The notes under the pieces are model-generated. The model did no database searches and had not been told where the DNA came from. It worked only from the letters and a program-made list of their open reading frames with translations. A stretch of 64,000 nucleotides of DNA from Leuconostoc rapi. GTDB lineage: Bacteria; Bacillota; Bacilli; Lactobacillales; Lactobacillaceae. Made by a program: the position numbers and the translations under genes. The first letter of the stretch is position 1. Each line of letters opens with the position of its first letter. This document shows positions 27,766-37,789 of the stretch, in pieces. Where the stretch lies: positions 1-64,000 of the forward strand of contig NZ_JAFBEK010000003.1 of the NCBI RefSeq assembly GCF_016908715.1. The letters run 5' to 3'.

Positions 27766-28407
27766 ATGAACTATTTTCTAGAAATTGCCCCAAACTTACT
27801 AGCAGGTTTGAAAATGACGCTGGGGGTATTCTTTTTAACAATTATTGGATCTGTACCACTTGGTATTATCGTGTCGCTTGGCATGAAATCAGAATATTTT
27901 ACAGTACGTTGGTTAATTAATGGCTATATTTGGATTATGCGTGGCACGCCATTATTGTTGCAACTCATATTTGTCTACTATGGTTTAGGTATGATGGGCA
28001 TCACTTTTCCACGATTTGAGGCGGCGGTTATCGCTTTTATTATAAACTATGCAGCGTATTTAGCCGAAATATTCCGTGGCGGTTTACAGTCTGTACCGCG
28101 TGGTCAATATGATGCTGCCCGCGTTCTCGGATTTACGCGAACCCAAACTTTTTTTAAAATCGTATTACCACAGGTTATTAAAATTGTTGTACCTTCATTT
28201 GGTAATGAAGTCATCAATTTGGTGAAAGACACGTCGTTGGTTTATGTGATCGGCTTGGGTGATATCTTACGAGCAGGAAATATTGCCGCCAGTCGGGATG
28301 TGACATTGGTCCCTTATCTACTTGTTGGCTTGATTTATTTACTGATGACAGCTATCGTCACGGTGTTATTGCGTCGTAGCGAAAAGCGTCTTAATATATG
28401 GAGGTAA
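27766..28407 (+). CDS. Amino-acid ABC transporter permease (predicted histidine)
   Basis: A 213-residue HisM/GlnP-type permease with about five membrane helices and the ATPase-contacting EAA loop (AEIFRGGLQSVPRGQYDAARVLGF). Ribosome site AAAAGGAG. The His-specific T-box upstream argues for histidine uptake; sequence alone would only say polar amino acid. Confidence 0.9.
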   Translation: MNYFLEIAPNLLAGLKMTLGVFFLTIIGSVPLGIIVSLGMKSEYFTVRWLINGYIWIMRGTPLLLQLIFVYYGLGMMGITFPRFEAAVIAFIINYAAYLAEIFRGGLQSVPRGQYDAARVLGFTRTQTFFKIVLPQVIKIVVPSFGNEVINLVKDTSLVYVIGLGDILRAGNIAASRDVTLVPYLLVGLIYLLMTAIVTVLLRRSEKRLNIWR

Positions 28408-28410
28408 CGC

Positions 28411-29049
28411 ATGTTAGAAATTAAAAAGTTAACTAAAAAGTACAGTAGCAATACAATATTTAAAGCGCTTGATTTAACCGTGCGAGATGGTGAGGTTTTG
28501 AGTATCGTTGGTCCATCGGGTATTGGTAAAACAACGTTGATTAAAATATTGGCAGGACTTGAAACGGCTGATAGTGGCGAAGTTATTTTGAATGACGAGC
28601 AACTACCAGTCAATGGTACACGTTCCGATGCCAAGGTCGGCCTGATTTTTCAGGATTTTAATCTTTTTCCGAACTACACCGTACTTGATAATATTACATT
28701 AGCACCTATTAGTGTCAATAAAATTGATAAAATAACAGCTCAAAAACAGGCTCGCAATATCCTTGAAACGTTAGGTATGGCTGACAAGGCAGATTTGTAT
28801 CCTTTTCAATTGTCAGGTGGACAGAAACAACGTGCGGCCATCGCACGTGCGTTAGCAATGAATCCACAGATTTTAGCTTATGATGAGCCTACAAGTGGTC
28901 TAGATGAAGCTTCAACGAATCAAGTAGCTGAAGTGGTTAAAGCGTTAAAAGCGCAAGGGGTCACACAAATGATTATTACGCATGATCATCCTTTTGCTGA
29001 ATTAGTTTCGGACCGTGTTTTTGATTTTGCAACGGAGGTTTCACGCTGA
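28411..29049 (+). CDS. Amino-acid ABC transporter ATP-binding protein
   Basis: A 212-residue ATPase with Walker A GPSGIGKTT, Q-loop FQDFNLF, signature LSGGQKQR and Walker B ILAYDEPTSGLD. It is about 30 residues shorter at the C-terminus than typical GlnQ/HisP proteins, but all catalytic motifs are present. Its stop overlaps the next ATG. It follows the permease by 3 bp. Confidence 0.92.
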   Translation: MLEIKKLTKKYSSNTIFKALDLTVRDGEVLSIVGPSGIGKTTLIKILAGLETADSGEVILNDEQLPVNGTRSDAKVGLIFQDFNLFPNYTVLDNITLAPISVNKIDKITAQKQARNILETLGMADKADLYPFQLSGGQKQRAAIARALAMNPQILAYDEPTSGLDEASTNQVAEVVKALKAQGVTQMIITHDHPFAELVSDRVFDFATEVSR

Positions 29050-29903
29050 TGGTAAGTATGAAGAAAAAAATCATTGTCAATTCAATTGTTGGTTTGATCG
29101 TTATTGGCATTTTTGGCTGGCTGGCAATTAGTTTGAATTCAGGAACTAAAAATACGTCTCAGAATGCGCAAAAATCAACTAAAACAGATGACTGGCAGCG
29201 CATTAAACGAGATAAACAAATTACGATTGGTTTAGATGATACATTTGTACCAATGGGATTCCGTGACAAAAACGGTAAAATTATTGGTTTTGATGTGGAT
29301 TTGGCTAATGCAGCATTCAAGTCAATGGGCATCACAGTCAAATGGCAGCCAATTGATTGGTCGATGAAAGAAACGGAATTAAATACCGGTAATATTGATG
29401 CCATTTGGAATGGTTACACTAAAACTGCAGCGCGTGCTAAACAGGTAGCATTTTCAGACACGTATCATCAAGCAACACAAGTGTTAGTCACTTTAAAGAA
29501 AAATAATATTAATCAATTTTCTGACATGCAAGGTAAGGTTTTAGGAGATCAAACAGCGTCTAGTGGTGACGAAACGTTCAATGAGCATCCTAAAGTTTTG
29601 AAGCAATACGTTAAGGATCAGAAAGTAATTGGTTATGATACGTTTGATAAAGCATTCACTGATCTGAATGCTGGTCGAATTGATGGTTTATTAATTGATG
29701 AGGATTATGCACGTTATTATGTGGCGCATCAAGCAAACCCTAAGAATTATACGGTTACAGTTGGTGGTTTCGCTGTCGATCAAACTGCAGTTGGTTTCCG
29801 TAAATCTGATGTTAAGTTACGTCAAGCTGTCAATGATACACTGACAAAGTTTAAAAAAGATGGCCGTATGACACAGATTGAGAAGAAATGGTTCTCAAAT
29901 TAA
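29049..29903 (+). CDS. Amino-acid ABC transporter substrate-binding protein
   Basis: A 284-residue family 3 (bacterial polar amino acid) binding protein. The N-terminus has Lys residues and one hydrophobic helix (IIVNSIVGLIVIGIFGWLAISL) but no Cys, so no lipobox; it is probably held by an uncleaved anchor. The binding fold starts at ITIGLDDTFVPMGFRDKNGKIIGFDVDLA. It overlaps the ATPase stop by one base; GGAGG lies 10 bp before the ATG. Predicted ligand histidine, from the T-box. Confidence 0.9.
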   Translation: MVSMKKKIIVNSIVGLIVIGIFGWLAISLNSGTKNTSQNAQKSTKTDDWQRIKRDKQITIGLDDTFVPMGFRDKNGKIIGFDVDLANAAFKSMGITVKWQPIDWSMKETELNTGNIDAIWNGYTKTAARAKQVAFSDTYHQATQVLVTLKKNNINQFSDMQGKVLGDQTASSGDETFNEHPKVLKQYVKDQKVIGYDTFDKAFTDLNAGRIDGLLIDEDYARYYVAHQANPKNYTVTVGGFAVDQTAVGFRKSDVKLRQAVNDTLTKFKKDGRMTQIEKKWFSN

Positions 29904-29920
29904 TGTCTTTTTTAAAATAA

Positions 29921-29963
29921 AAGCTGAAGGTTATTCGCCGATTGAATAACCTTCAGCTTTTTG
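29921..29963 (+). terminator. Terminator of the ABC transporter operon
   Basis: AAGCTGAAGGTTATTC, loop GCCGATT, then the perfect complement and TTTTTG; preceded by an A-run. Confidence 0.93.
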
Positions 29964-30044
29964 CATAAGAATGATGTTATTTTGTCATGAAACTCTGAAA
30001 AATGGTAAACTAGTAGTAATATTAAAAACTAGAAGAGGGAATGT

Positions 30045-31499
30045 ATGATAAGAGATTCATTGTGGATGATAGTGCTAGTTCTTCTAGTTATTAACACATT
30101 TGTGGCGATTATTACTGTTTTTAGCCAAAAAAGAGATATTGCTACAATTTGGGCTTGGTTACTTGTGTTAATCACGTTACCTGTTGTTGGTTTCTTTATA
30201 TTTTTCTTAGTTGGCAGTCGTATATCGAATAAGAAAATTTTTCGTTTAAGGACACAGGACCAGCGTGGCTTGGAACAGATAGCAGATAACCAGAGACGGC
30301 AACTGCAAAAAATCGAGCAGCTCTTGCCAATACCAGATTCAGCTTCTGAACTTGTTCGGTTGTTTCTAACATCTGACGATGCTGTACTAACACGTGGAAA
30401 TGATATTCAGACTTTCACAGATGGTTATGAAAAGTTTAAGGCATTATTTGAAGATATTCAACATGCTTCTCATCACATTCACCTAGAGTATTTTACGATT
30501 TATGATGATCGCGTTGGCAATCAATTAATTGATTTATTAACGCAAAAAGCACGTGAGGGCGTTGAAGTCCGTGTTGTTTACGATCAATTCGGTTCGCAGG
30601 GACAACATCATGATATGTATAAGCGATTACGTGACGCGGGTGGTGTGGCAGCGCCTTTCCTCATGCGCCGTTTCCAACTACTCACCTTACGCTTTAATTT
30701 CAGAAATCACCGAAAAATAGCGATTATTGACGGTGCTATTGGTTATGTGGGTGGTTTTAATGTTGGGGACCAATATTTAGGTTATTTTAAAAAATTTGGT
30801 CATTGGCGTGATACACATATTCGTATCCATGGCGATGCCGTTTTATCGATGCAAAGCCGATTTTTAATGGATTGGAATGCCACTGCTGAAGAAAAAGAAT
30901 TGTTAACACAAACGATTGACTATTTTCCAGAAATATCACAATTACCAGGGCGCGCCATGGTGCAAATCGTTTCTAGTGGCCCAGACAATGATATGAAACA
31001 AATTAAGCAGGGGTTTATGCGTATGTTTGCCTCGGCTCGCTCTGAAATTACTATTCAAACACCTTATTTTATTCCTGATTCTGCTGTTTTAGAAACACTT
31101 GAAATTGCTGTCATGTCAGGCATCCGTGTCCGTTTAATGATTCCAAACAAGCCCGACCACCCACTTGTTTACCGCGCAACACAATATTATGCTAAAGAGC
31201 TTATTGAACTTGGCGCAGAAGTTTATCGTTACGATGGTGGCTTTTTGCACAGTAAAGTTGTGATTATTGATCATGAGATAGGCACGGTTGGTTCGGCCAA
31301 CATGGACATTCGGTCGTTCGTTTTGAATTTTGAGACAAATGCTTTTGTGTATGATCCCGAGTTTGCGACCCATTTAGAAACATTATTTGAAAAAGATATT
31401 GACAGTTCAACAAGATTAACAATCGAGGATTTTGAAAAGCAATCATTCTGGCTCACCTTTTTACAAAAGTTCAGCCGTCTATTTTCCCCAATACTATGA
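30045..31499 (+). CDS. cls: Cardiolipin synthase
   Basis: Condenses two phosphatidylglycerols into cardiolipin and glycerol at the membrane. The 484-residue phospholipase-D-type enzyme has two N-terminal membrane helices and two HKD motifs (NHRKIAIIDGAIGYVGG, and LHSKVVIIDHEIGTVGSAN). Upstream is TTGTCA, an 18-bp spacer and an extended TGGTAAACT, then AGAGGGA before the ATG. The stop overlaps the next gene (ATGA). Confidence 0.95.
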   Translation: MIRDSLWMIVLVLLVINTFVAIITVFSQKRDIATIWAWLLVLITLPVVGFFIFFLVGSRISNKKIFRLRTQDQRGLEQIADNQRRQLQKIEQLLPIPDSASELVRLFLTSDDAVLTRGNDIQTFTDGYEKFKALFEDIQHASHHIHLEYFTIYDDRVGNQLIDLLTQKAREGVEVRVVYDQFGSQGQHHDMYKRLRDAGGVAAPFLMRRFQLLTLRFNFRNHRKIAIIDGAIGYVGGFNVGDQYLGYFKKFGHWRDTHIRIHGDAVLSMQSRFLMDWNATAEEKELLTQTIDYFPEISQLPGRAMVQIVSSGPDNDMKQIKQGFMRMFASARSEITIQTPYFIPDSAVLETLEIAVMSGIRVRLMIPNKPDHPLVYRATQYYAKELIELGAEVYRYDGGFLHSKVVIIDHEIGTVGSANMDIRSFVLNFETNAFVYDPEFATHLETLFEKDIDSSTRLTIEDFEKQSFWLTFLQKFSRLFSPIL

Positions 31500-32758
31500 A
31501 AAAAATACAACTTAAAAAAGGTGTGAACCTTGTCGTTCTACCAACAACACAATTTAAAACGCTCCATATCGCAGTAGATTTTGTCGCGCCTTTGCAGGAT
31601 ACTGATGTCGCGGCGCGATCGCTGTTAACTTATTTAACTGCTGTGAGTTCAAAAAAATATCCTAGTCAGCAAGTTGTCGCCCAGGAAACAATTAACTTGT
31701 ATGGCGCACAGTATCAAACAGATGTTCTACGTTTTGGACAAACGCACCATGTGCGTTATACATTGCAAGTACCGGCACCAATCTATGTTGGACAAAAAAA
31801 TACATTGTTGCATGATGCTTTTAATTTCTTGCGTGACATGATTTTTGATCCGTTAGTTGAAAATAACCAATTTGATCAAGTAACATTTGCCAAGGAACAG
31901 CAGAGTTTAATCAATGAATTAGATAGTTTGAGCGATGATAAAAACCGCTATGCGGTGTCTAAGCTACGTGAACTAACCTATAATGAACCCACGATGAAAG
32001 TATCCTCATCAGGTCGTGTGAGTGCTGTTAAAGCGCTCACCTCAGCCGATGTTTACGCGGCTTATCAGAACATGATGACCGACGATACGATGAATCTGAT
32101 TGTTTTCGGTGATGTTGATGAATCACGTATCGTGTCAGAATTTAAAACCTGGCCATTAGTAGATCACCAAGAAAAAAACTTACAACCATTTTATCGACAA
32201 GAACTGTTAGAAACGCCACATGAATCGTTTGAAACGCAAGCAGATATTAACCAAGCGATTTTAACGTTAGGTTATCGCCTAGCTTTGGCACCTGATGATC
32301 CAAGGCGATTCGTTGCATTAGTAATGAATGCGCTCTTTGGGGGTTCACCGCTATCTAAGCTATTTGTCAATGTCCGTGAAAAAGAATCGCTTGCATATAG
32401 TATTTATTCGCGTTGGCAACATGATACTGGCTTTATGATTGTTGCGGCAGGACTTGATGTGGATAAAGTGTCACAAACGAAACATATGATCCAAGCACAA
32501 ATAACAGCAATTCAATCAGGAGATTTTAGTGATGATACCTTGTCGGCTGTTAAATCGAGTTTAATTAATGATTATTTAAGCCAACAAGATTCACCAACAA
32601 GTGAAATTGAGCTTGCTTTTTCACGTTTATTGACACATCGTGAGACGCGGGTTAATGATTGGGTTCGTGCTGTGGAGTCTGTCACAGCATCTGACGTGGC
32701 TAAACTAGCAGGGAACGTTATCTTGCAAAGTCAGTTTACATTATTACCCGAGGCCTAA
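31496..32758 (+). CDS. yfmF: M16-family peptidase-like protein, YfmF type (inactive partner)
   Basis: A 420-residue M16-fold protein lacking the zinc-binding HxxEH motif, as YfmF proteins do; M16 peptidases often work as an active/inactive pair. The partner YfmH is 3 bp downstream. It starts with KKIQLKKGVNLVVLP, overlaps cls by 4 bp and shares its transcript. In related Firmicutes the pair sits next to rodZ-like and pgsA genes, as here. Substrate unknown. Confidence 0.88.
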   Translation: MKKIQLKKGVNLVVLPTTQFKTLHIAVDFVAPLQDTDVAARSLLTYLTAVSSKKYPSQQVVAQETINLYGAQYQTDVLRFGQTHHVRYTLQVPAPIYVGQKNTLLHDAFNFLRDMIFDPLVENNQFDQVTFAKEQQSLINELDSLSDDKNRYAVSKLRELTYNEPTMKVSSSGRVSAVKALTSADVYAAYQNMMTDDTMNLIVFGDVDESRIVSEFKTWPLVDHQEKNLQPFYRQELLETPHESFETQADINQAILTLGYRLALAPDDPRRFVALVMNALFGGSPLSKLFVNVREKESLAYSIYSRWQHDTGFMIVAAGLDVDKVSQTKHMIQAQITAIQSGDFSDDTLSAVKSSLINDYLSQQDSPTSEIELAFSRLLTHRETRVNDWVRAVESVTASDVAKLAGNVILQSQFTLLPEA

Positions 32759-32761
32759 TTC

Positions 32762-34033
32762 ATGATAGAAAAACAATATCCAAATTTGAAAGAAACTGTG
32801 TTAACAGAAACATTAAATAACGGGTTAAAAGTTGTCCTGATTCCAAAAGCTGATTATCATAAGACGTTTGCGGTGATGACAACCCCTTTTGGCGCTTTAG
32901 ATACGCGATTTCAGATGAATGATGAGTTACCAATTGATATCCCGGCGGGGACGGCTCACTTTTTAGAACATAAGTTATTTGAAAAAGAACATAGTGATGC
33001 ATTTACGCGTTTTGGTGAACTTGGCGCTGATGCCAATGCGTTCACCAACGCTTATCAAACGAGTTATCTCTTCTCAACAACTCAAAATTTAAAACAAGCA
33101 CTTGAACATTTATTGGATTTTGTTCAACAACCTTATTTTAGTGACAAAACAATTGCTAAAGAACAAGGAATCATTGGTCAAGAGATTCAGATGTATGAGG
33201 ATGATTCTAATTGGGCCGTTTATATGGGATTGTTACAACTCATGTACCCAAACGCCCCTTTAGCAGAAGATATCGCGGGAACCAAAGCATCTATTGCCAA
33301 AATCACACCAGCGCTGTTATACAATATTCATCGCGCTTTTTACCAACCAAAACAAATGACTATACAGCTAGTTGGCCGTTTTGATCCCAAGACGATTTTA
33401 GCAATCATTCAAGAAAACCAAAATAAGAAACATTTTGATGATGTTGCAGTGCAACGTTTTGAAGCCCCAATTACACCGCCAAATAAGCAAGTGGCATTCA
33501 AAAAATTTGATGTGTCACGTCCTAAAATAGCATTAGGTATAAGATTGCCAGAAAATAATTTAACAGGGCAAGAAGCTACTAAGTTCATGTTGGTAGCTGA
33601 TATTTTAGCTGATATGTTGTTTGGTGAGCAGACAGACTGGTATCAAAACCTGTATAATAAAGGTATTATCGATACTGAATTTGAAACATCATTTGATTTG
33701 CTCCGTAGTTATCAATTTGTTAGTTTCTTTTCAGAAACAACGGAGTACGATAAACTAGCTGACGCAATTGCACAACAAATTGCTAATTATCGGACAGTCC
33801 TTGCAGGTAAGATGAGTGATTTTGAATCGTTACGACGGGCAACCTTAGGGGAAGGTATTCAACGTTTGAATTCTTTAGAAAGTATTGCTTTGCGTGGGGA
33901 TGATGTGCTTTTTGGTACTAATTTATTTGATAAAATTATGTTACTACAAGAATTAACGTATAATGATATATTAGATAGCGCTGAAAAAATATATCAAAAC
34001 GCTCAGTTACAACGTTTTGTTTTGCAAAAATAG
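32762..34033 (+). CDS. yfmH: M16-family zinc peptidase, YfmH type
   Basis: A 423-residue insulinase-fold peptidase with the inverted zinc motif HFLEH (His66, Glu69, His70), followed by the second Glu region (EQGIIGQEIQMYEDD). It is the probable catalytic partner of the preceding YfmF-like protein. In-frame alternative starts are not needed; ATG 32762 follows CCTAATTC with a weak ribosome site, suggesting coupling with yfmF. Confidence 0.9.
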   Translation: MIEKQYPNLKETVLTETLNNGLKVVLIPKADYHKTFAVMTTPFGALDTRFQMNDELPIDIPAGTAHFLEHKLFEKEHSDAFTRFGELGADANAFTNAYQTSYLFSTTQNLKQALEHLLDFVQQPYFSDKTIAKEQGIIGQEIQMYEDDSNWAVYMGLLQLMYPNAPLAEDIAGTKASIAKITPALLYNIHRAFYQPKQMTIQLVGRFDPKTILAIIQENQNKKHFDDVAVQRFEAPITPPNKQVAFKKFDVSRPKIALGIRLPENNLTGQEATKFMLVADILADMLFGEQTDWYQNLYNKGIIDTEFETSFDLLRSYQFVSFFSETTEYDKLADAIAQQIANYRTVLAGKMSDFESLRRATLGEGIQRLNSLESIALRGDDVLFGTNLFDKIMLLQELTYNDILDSAEKIYQNAQLQRFVLQK

Positions 34034-34046
34034 TATTGGGAAAAAT

Positions 34047-34928
34047 ATGACTGAAACTTTGACAAATCAGATAGGTGAGCAGTTAAAAACTGCTCGTCTT
34101 AAGAAAAATTTAACATTGGACGATGTTCAAGCATCAACTAAGATTCAGAGAAGATATCTTGAAGCGATTGAAAACAATAACCTCGGTATTTTGCCAGGAG
34201 ATTTTTACGTGCGTGCGTTTATTCGACAGTATGCCATGGCCGTTGGGTTAAATCCAGAAGATTTGTTAGGTGAAACACCGGCCTCAATTTCTCGAACCAA
34301 TGATCTCAGTCGCGCGCATCGAGATAATGACGGGGTCGTACGTGCAGGCTTGGACTCCTCGCCATCTGCCCAGTCACGCCTATCAAACATGTTGCCAACA
34401 ATTTGGATGGTTGCGTTGATTGTTGTGGCATTAATTGCTGTTTGGTTTGTGTTAACACACGTGACTATTGGTAGGCAACAAAGTAACGATAGCGGCAATG
34501 TATCAGTTTCAACAACAAACGTCCCTGATGATACTTCCAAACAGACGTCATCTACAGCCAAAGCATCAAGTTCAAGTAAAAAGAAACCAAAGAAAACTGA
34601 AGCTAAATTAGATTTAGGGACACCTGAACAAAATGTTGCTTTACAAACAACTGTCTACAGTTTATCTGGGCAGGCTGATAAGCAGCATGTTGTTAAGATC
34701 AGTGCGCAAGGCGCAGGTACAAATGTTAGAGTGACAGCTGGTGATACTGTCTTGTTAAACGAGATGGTTACTGATGAGAAAACGATTGATATTCCGAAAG
34801 GAACAGCGGCGGTTAATGCGCAATTTACAAATGTCACCAATGCGGTTATGACATTTGATAAGCAAAAAGTGACTGTTGTCGACACGGCAACGCCGTTTTG
34901 GAACGTCTTAGTGAACTTGAATAATTAA
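34047..34928 (+). CDS. RodZ-like helix-turn-helix membrane protein
   Basis: Resembles YmfM/RodZ, which links MreB to the membrane. From ATG 34047 it has 293 residues: a cytoplasmic XRE-type HTH (IGEQLKTARLKKNLTLDDV... RRYLEAIENN), a linker, one membrane helix (WMVALIVVALIAVWFVL), a Ser/Thr/Lys-rich stretch (TSSTAKASSSSKKKPKK) and an extracellular DUF4115 beta domain. A longer in-frame start at 34017 lies inside yfmH and lacks a ribosome site. Confidence 0.88.
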   Translation: MTETLTNQIGEQLKTARLKKNLTLDDVQASTKIQRRYLEAIENNNLGILPGDFYVRAFIRQYAMAVGLNPEDLLGETPASISRTNDLSRAHRDNDGVVRAGLDSSPSAQSRLSNMLPTIWMVALIVVALIAVWFVLTHVTIGRQQSNDSGNVSVSTTNVPDDTSKQTSSTAKASSSSKKKPKKTEAKLDLGTPEQNVALQTTVYSLSGQADKQHVVKISAQGAGTNVRVTAGDTVLLNEMVTDEKTIDIPKGTAAVNAQFTNVTNAVMTFDKQKVTVVDTATPFWNVLVNLNN

Positions 34929-34937
34929 GAGGACATG

Positions 34938-35519
34938 ATGAATTTACCTAATAAACTAACTGTTTTTCGTATGATTTTAATCCCTGTTTTTATTTTAATA
35001 TTGACACTACCTTATCAATGGGCAACTATTAATGTATCAGATATAGCACTACCGGTAAATTGGTTGATTGCTGCGGTCGTTTTTGCTGTTGCATCATTTA
35101 CTGATTTCCTGGATGGCAAAATAGCTCGTAGTCAACACTTGGTTACTAATTTTGGTAAGTTTGCTGACCCATTAGCGGACAAATTATTAGTTCTAACAGC
35201 CTTGATATTTTTAACAAGTTTTGATGTTGTGCCTGCTTGGATGACAGCTGTGATTGTGATCCGTGAATTAGCTATTACCGGACTAAGAACATTGATTGTT
35301 GAAAATAACGGTCAAGTATTGGCAGCGCAAATGCCTGGTAAAATTAAAACATTTTCGCAAATGTTTGCTATTTTTTTCTTATACCTTAAAAACATACCAT
35401 TTGCTTTTCTAGGCTTCCCAATTGGCGATGTTTTATTATGGATTGCGGTTATTTTTACCATATATTCCGGTATAGATTATTTTTGGAAAAACCGCTATGT
35501 TTTTTCAGATGGGATGTAA
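34938..35519 (+). CDS. pgsA: CDP-diacylglycerol--glycerol-3-phosphate phosphatidyltransferase
   Basis: Makes phosphatidylglycerol phosphate, the precursor for the cardiolipin synthase encoded upstream. The 193-residue membrane enzyme has the CDP-alcohol phosphotransferase motif DFLDGKIARSQ...GKFADPLADK with the conserved Asp residues. Two adjacent ATGs exist (34935, 34938); AGAGGA fits the second better. Confidence 0.95.
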   Translation: MNLPNKLTVFRMILIPVFILILTLPYQWATINVSDIALPVNWLIAAVVFAVASFTDFLDGKIARSQHLVTNFGKFADPLADKLLVLTALIFLTSFDVVPAWMTAVIVIRELAITGLRTLIVENNGQVLAAQMPGKIKTFSQMFAIFFLYLKNIPFAFLGFPIGDVLLWIAVIFTIYSGIDYFWKNRYVFSDGM

Positions 35520-35541
35520 AAGCGCAATAAGCGCTTTTTTC
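35517..35541 (+). terminator. Terminator after pgsA
   Basis: AAAAGCGC, loop AATA, GCGCTTTTTTCG directly at the pgsA stop. Confidence 0.9.
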
Positions 35542-35568
35542 GTATCATAATAATGAAGCGAACATGAA

Positions 35569-35582
35569 CGAACAATTGTTCG
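35569..35582. promoter_or_regulatory. LexA (SOS) box of recA
   Basis: CGAACAATTGTTCG is a perfect palindrome of the Gram-positive LexA/DinR type. It lies just upstream of a TTGCTT (35591-35596), 17-bp spacer, TAAACT (35614-35619) promoter. Confidence 0.93.
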
Positions 35583-35652
35583 CAAAATGCTTGCTTTTGA
35601 CTTTAAAAGCAGGTAAACTAATAAAGTAAAGTAAAAGGAGTTAGCCACAAAT

Positions 35653-36807
35653 ATGGTAACTAAAAAAACGACTAAAAAAGATGATAAAGAGAGCCAAGCA
35701 AAAGGTCGCAAAGCAGCATTAGATGAGGCGCTAAAGAAAATTGAGAAAAACTTTGGTAAGGGCTCTGTTATGGTATTGGGGGATAATGCGTTAACACAGG
35801 TTGAAACTTATCCTTCAGGCTCAGTTAAGTTGGATGTTGCGTTGGGCGTTGGTGGCTATCCAAAGGGCCGTATTATCGAAGTTTATGGACCAGAATCATC
35901 TGGTAAAACGACAATTGCCTTACATGCCGTTGCAGAAGTACAAAAAGCAGGCGGTACAGCGGCTTATATTGATGCTGAAAACGCTTTGGATGTTAAATAT
36001 GCCGAGGCATTGGGTGTGAAAAAAGATGAATTGTTACTATCACAACCAGATACTGGCGAGCAAGGGTTAGAAATTGCTGATGCGTTAGTTCAATCAGGCG
36101 CTGTAGATATGATTGTTGTTGATTCCGTTGCCGCGTTGGTACCACGTGCTGAAATTGAAGGTGAAATGGGCGATTCTCACGTTGGGTTACAAGCACGTCT
36201 CATGAGCCAGGCATTACGTAAGTTGGCTGGGACACTAAATCGCACAGGCACAATTGCTATTTTTATTAATCAAATTCGTGAAAAGATTGGTGTCATGTTT
36301 GGTAATCCTGAAACAACACCTGGTGGTCGTGCGTTGAAATTCTATTCAACAATTCGTTTAGAAGTGCGTCGCTCAACTCAAATTAAAGATGGCACCGATG
36401 TGACTGGAAACTTAACAAAAGTTAAGGTCGTGAAGAATAAAGTGGCGCCACCATTCAAAGTTGCCGAAGTTGATATTATGTACGGTAAGGGTATCTCTCA
36501 AACGGGAGAAATACTAGACCTTGGTGCGGAACAAGAAATTATTCGAAAAGCAGGCGCTTTTTATTATTATAACGACATTAAAGTAGGTCAAGGTCGTGAA
36601 AAAGCCAAGGAATTTTTGGATGCACCTGAAAATGCCGAAATGAGACAGGAAATTTATGTCAAAGTGCGTGATGCTTTTGGTATAGGTGATGGTGTTTCAT
36701 CAGAGAACACAGAGCCAGATGATTTACCTGATTCAGATTTAGATCAGACGGATACACTAGAGTTAGTATCTGATGACGATGATTTAACAGATGAACCAAT
36801 TGTATAA
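35653..36807 (+). CDS. recA: Recombinase RecA
   Basis: DNA strand-exchange ATPase and LexA co-protease. It has 384 residues, Walker [10 protein letters not shown], the [12 protein letters not shown] block, and an acidic C-terminal tail ending in Asp/Glu-rich repeats (SDLDQTD...SDDDDLTDE). Ribosome site AAAAGGAG is about 13 bp before the ATG. It has its own SOS promoter and terminator. Confidence 0.98.
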   Translation: MVTKKTTKKDDKESQAKGRKAALDEALKKIEKNFGKGSVMVLGDNALTQVETYPSGSVKLDVALGVGGYPKGRIIEVYGPESSGKTTIALHAVAEVQKAGGTAAYIDAENALDVKYAEALGVKKDELLLSQPDTGEQGLEIADALVQSGAVDMIVVDSVAALVPRAEIEGEMGDSHVGLQARLMSQALRKLAGTLNRTGTIAIFINQIREKIGVMFGNPETTPGGRALKFYSTIRLEVRRSTQIKDGTDVTGNLTKVKVVKNKVAPPFKVAEVDIMYGKGISQTGEILDLGAEQEIIRKAGAFYYYNDIKVGQGREKAKEFLDAPENAEMRQEIYVKVRDAFGIGDGVSSENTEPDDLPDSDLDQTDTLELVSDDDDLTDEPIV

Positions 36808-36823
36808 AAACTGTAAAGAATAT

Positions 36824-36855
36824 ATGGAAATGCTAGGGCGTTTCCATTTTTTTTG
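36824..36855 (+). terminator. Terminator of recA
   Basis: ATGGAAA / TTTCCAT stem with a 10-nt loop followed by eight or more T residues. Confidence 0.88.
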
Positions 36856-36888
36856 TTACAATGCAAGTAAATAAACATTTGGAGAGGA

Positions 36889-37611
36889 ATGCACTTTTAC
36901 AAAAATGAGTGTATGCAGATCATGGCAAAAATTTTAGTAGTGGATGATGAAACTTCAATTTCAACGTTGTTAAAATACAACTTAGAGCAAAATGGCTATA
37001 CCGTAACTGTGGTAGCTGATGGTCAGACAGCCTATGAACTTGTGGGTAAACAGGATTTTGATGCCATTTTGCTTGACCTCATGCTGCCCGTGATGGATGG
37101 CATGACTGTTTTAAAAACGATACGTCAGGATAAGATTAGTACGCCAGTGATATTGATTACTGCAAAAGGTGATGAGTTTGACCGCGTATTTGGGTTAGAA
37201 TTAGGGGCTGATGACTATATCACAAAACCGTTTAGTCCACGTGAAGTCATTGCACGTCTGAAAGCCGTTTTGCGCCGTTCACAAGTTGATCATCATGAAT
37301 CCGAACGAACAGATGTGATTAGAATTCAAAATCTTGTCATTGATGATAATAAAAAAGTCGTCACGAAAAATGATAAAACATTAACTTTGACGCCACGAGA
37401 GTACGAACTATTGTTGTATTTCTCTCAAAGAGCAGGTCGTGTCATTGATCGTGAAACGATTTTAACAGCAGTTTGGGGTTATGAATTCGTGGGTGAAAGT
37501 CGTATGGTTGACATGCATATTAGTAATTTGAGAGAAAAAATTGAAACAAATCCAAAGTCACCAGAAGTGCTAAAAACAGTGCGTGGGTTTGGTTATACCA
37601 TGGTTAATTAA
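36889..37611 (+). CDS. phoP: Phosphate-response regulator PhoP-like (OmpR family)
   Basis: Receiver domain (KILVVDDE; phospho-acceptor Asp in AILLDLMLPVMDG; Lys in TKPF) followed by a winged-helix DNA-binding domain. Start is uncertain: ATG 36889 sits only 1 nt after GGAGAGG; ATG 36913 and 36922 give the family-typical MAKILVVDD N-terminus at 36922 but have weak ribosome sites. It lies upstream of the pst genes and the cognate kinase, with a pstS gene inserted between regulator and kinase. Confidence 0.93.
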   Translation: MHFYKNECMQIMAKILVVDDETSISTLLKYNLEQNGYTVTVVADGQTAYELVGKQDFDAILLDLMLPVMDGMTVLKTIRQDKISTPVILITAKGDEFDRVFGLELGADDYITKPFSPREVIARLKAVLRRSQVDHHESERTDVIRIQNLVIDDNKKVVTKNDKTLTLTPREYELLLYFSQRAGRVIDRETILTAVWGYEFVGESRMVDMHISNLREKIETNPKSPEVLKTVRGFGYTMVN

Positions 37612-37626
37612 GAATGTAAATTTCTC

Positions 37627-37642
37627 TTTACAATGCTTTACC
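37627..37642 (+). promoter_or_regulatory. Pho-box-like repeats upstream of pstS1
   Basis: TTTACA (37627-37632) and TTTACC (37637-37642) are tandem TTTACA-type repeats about one helical turn apart, like PhoP-binding repeats of other Firmicutes. A TTGACA at 37671-37676 and TATAAC at 37691-37696 lie downstream. Less regular than the set at 40.15 kb. Confidence 0.55.
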
Positions 37643-37789
37643 TAATCGTGACAGTTTTGCGAGTGTTTCTTTGACACAACGTGCGTAATATATAACTTGT
37701 AAACAAGGACAGGCACCCAAGAGCCTCTACTACAACCAAGTTTACATTACATACGCTTCAAAAGAAGCATAGACAAGGGAGAACGAGTC

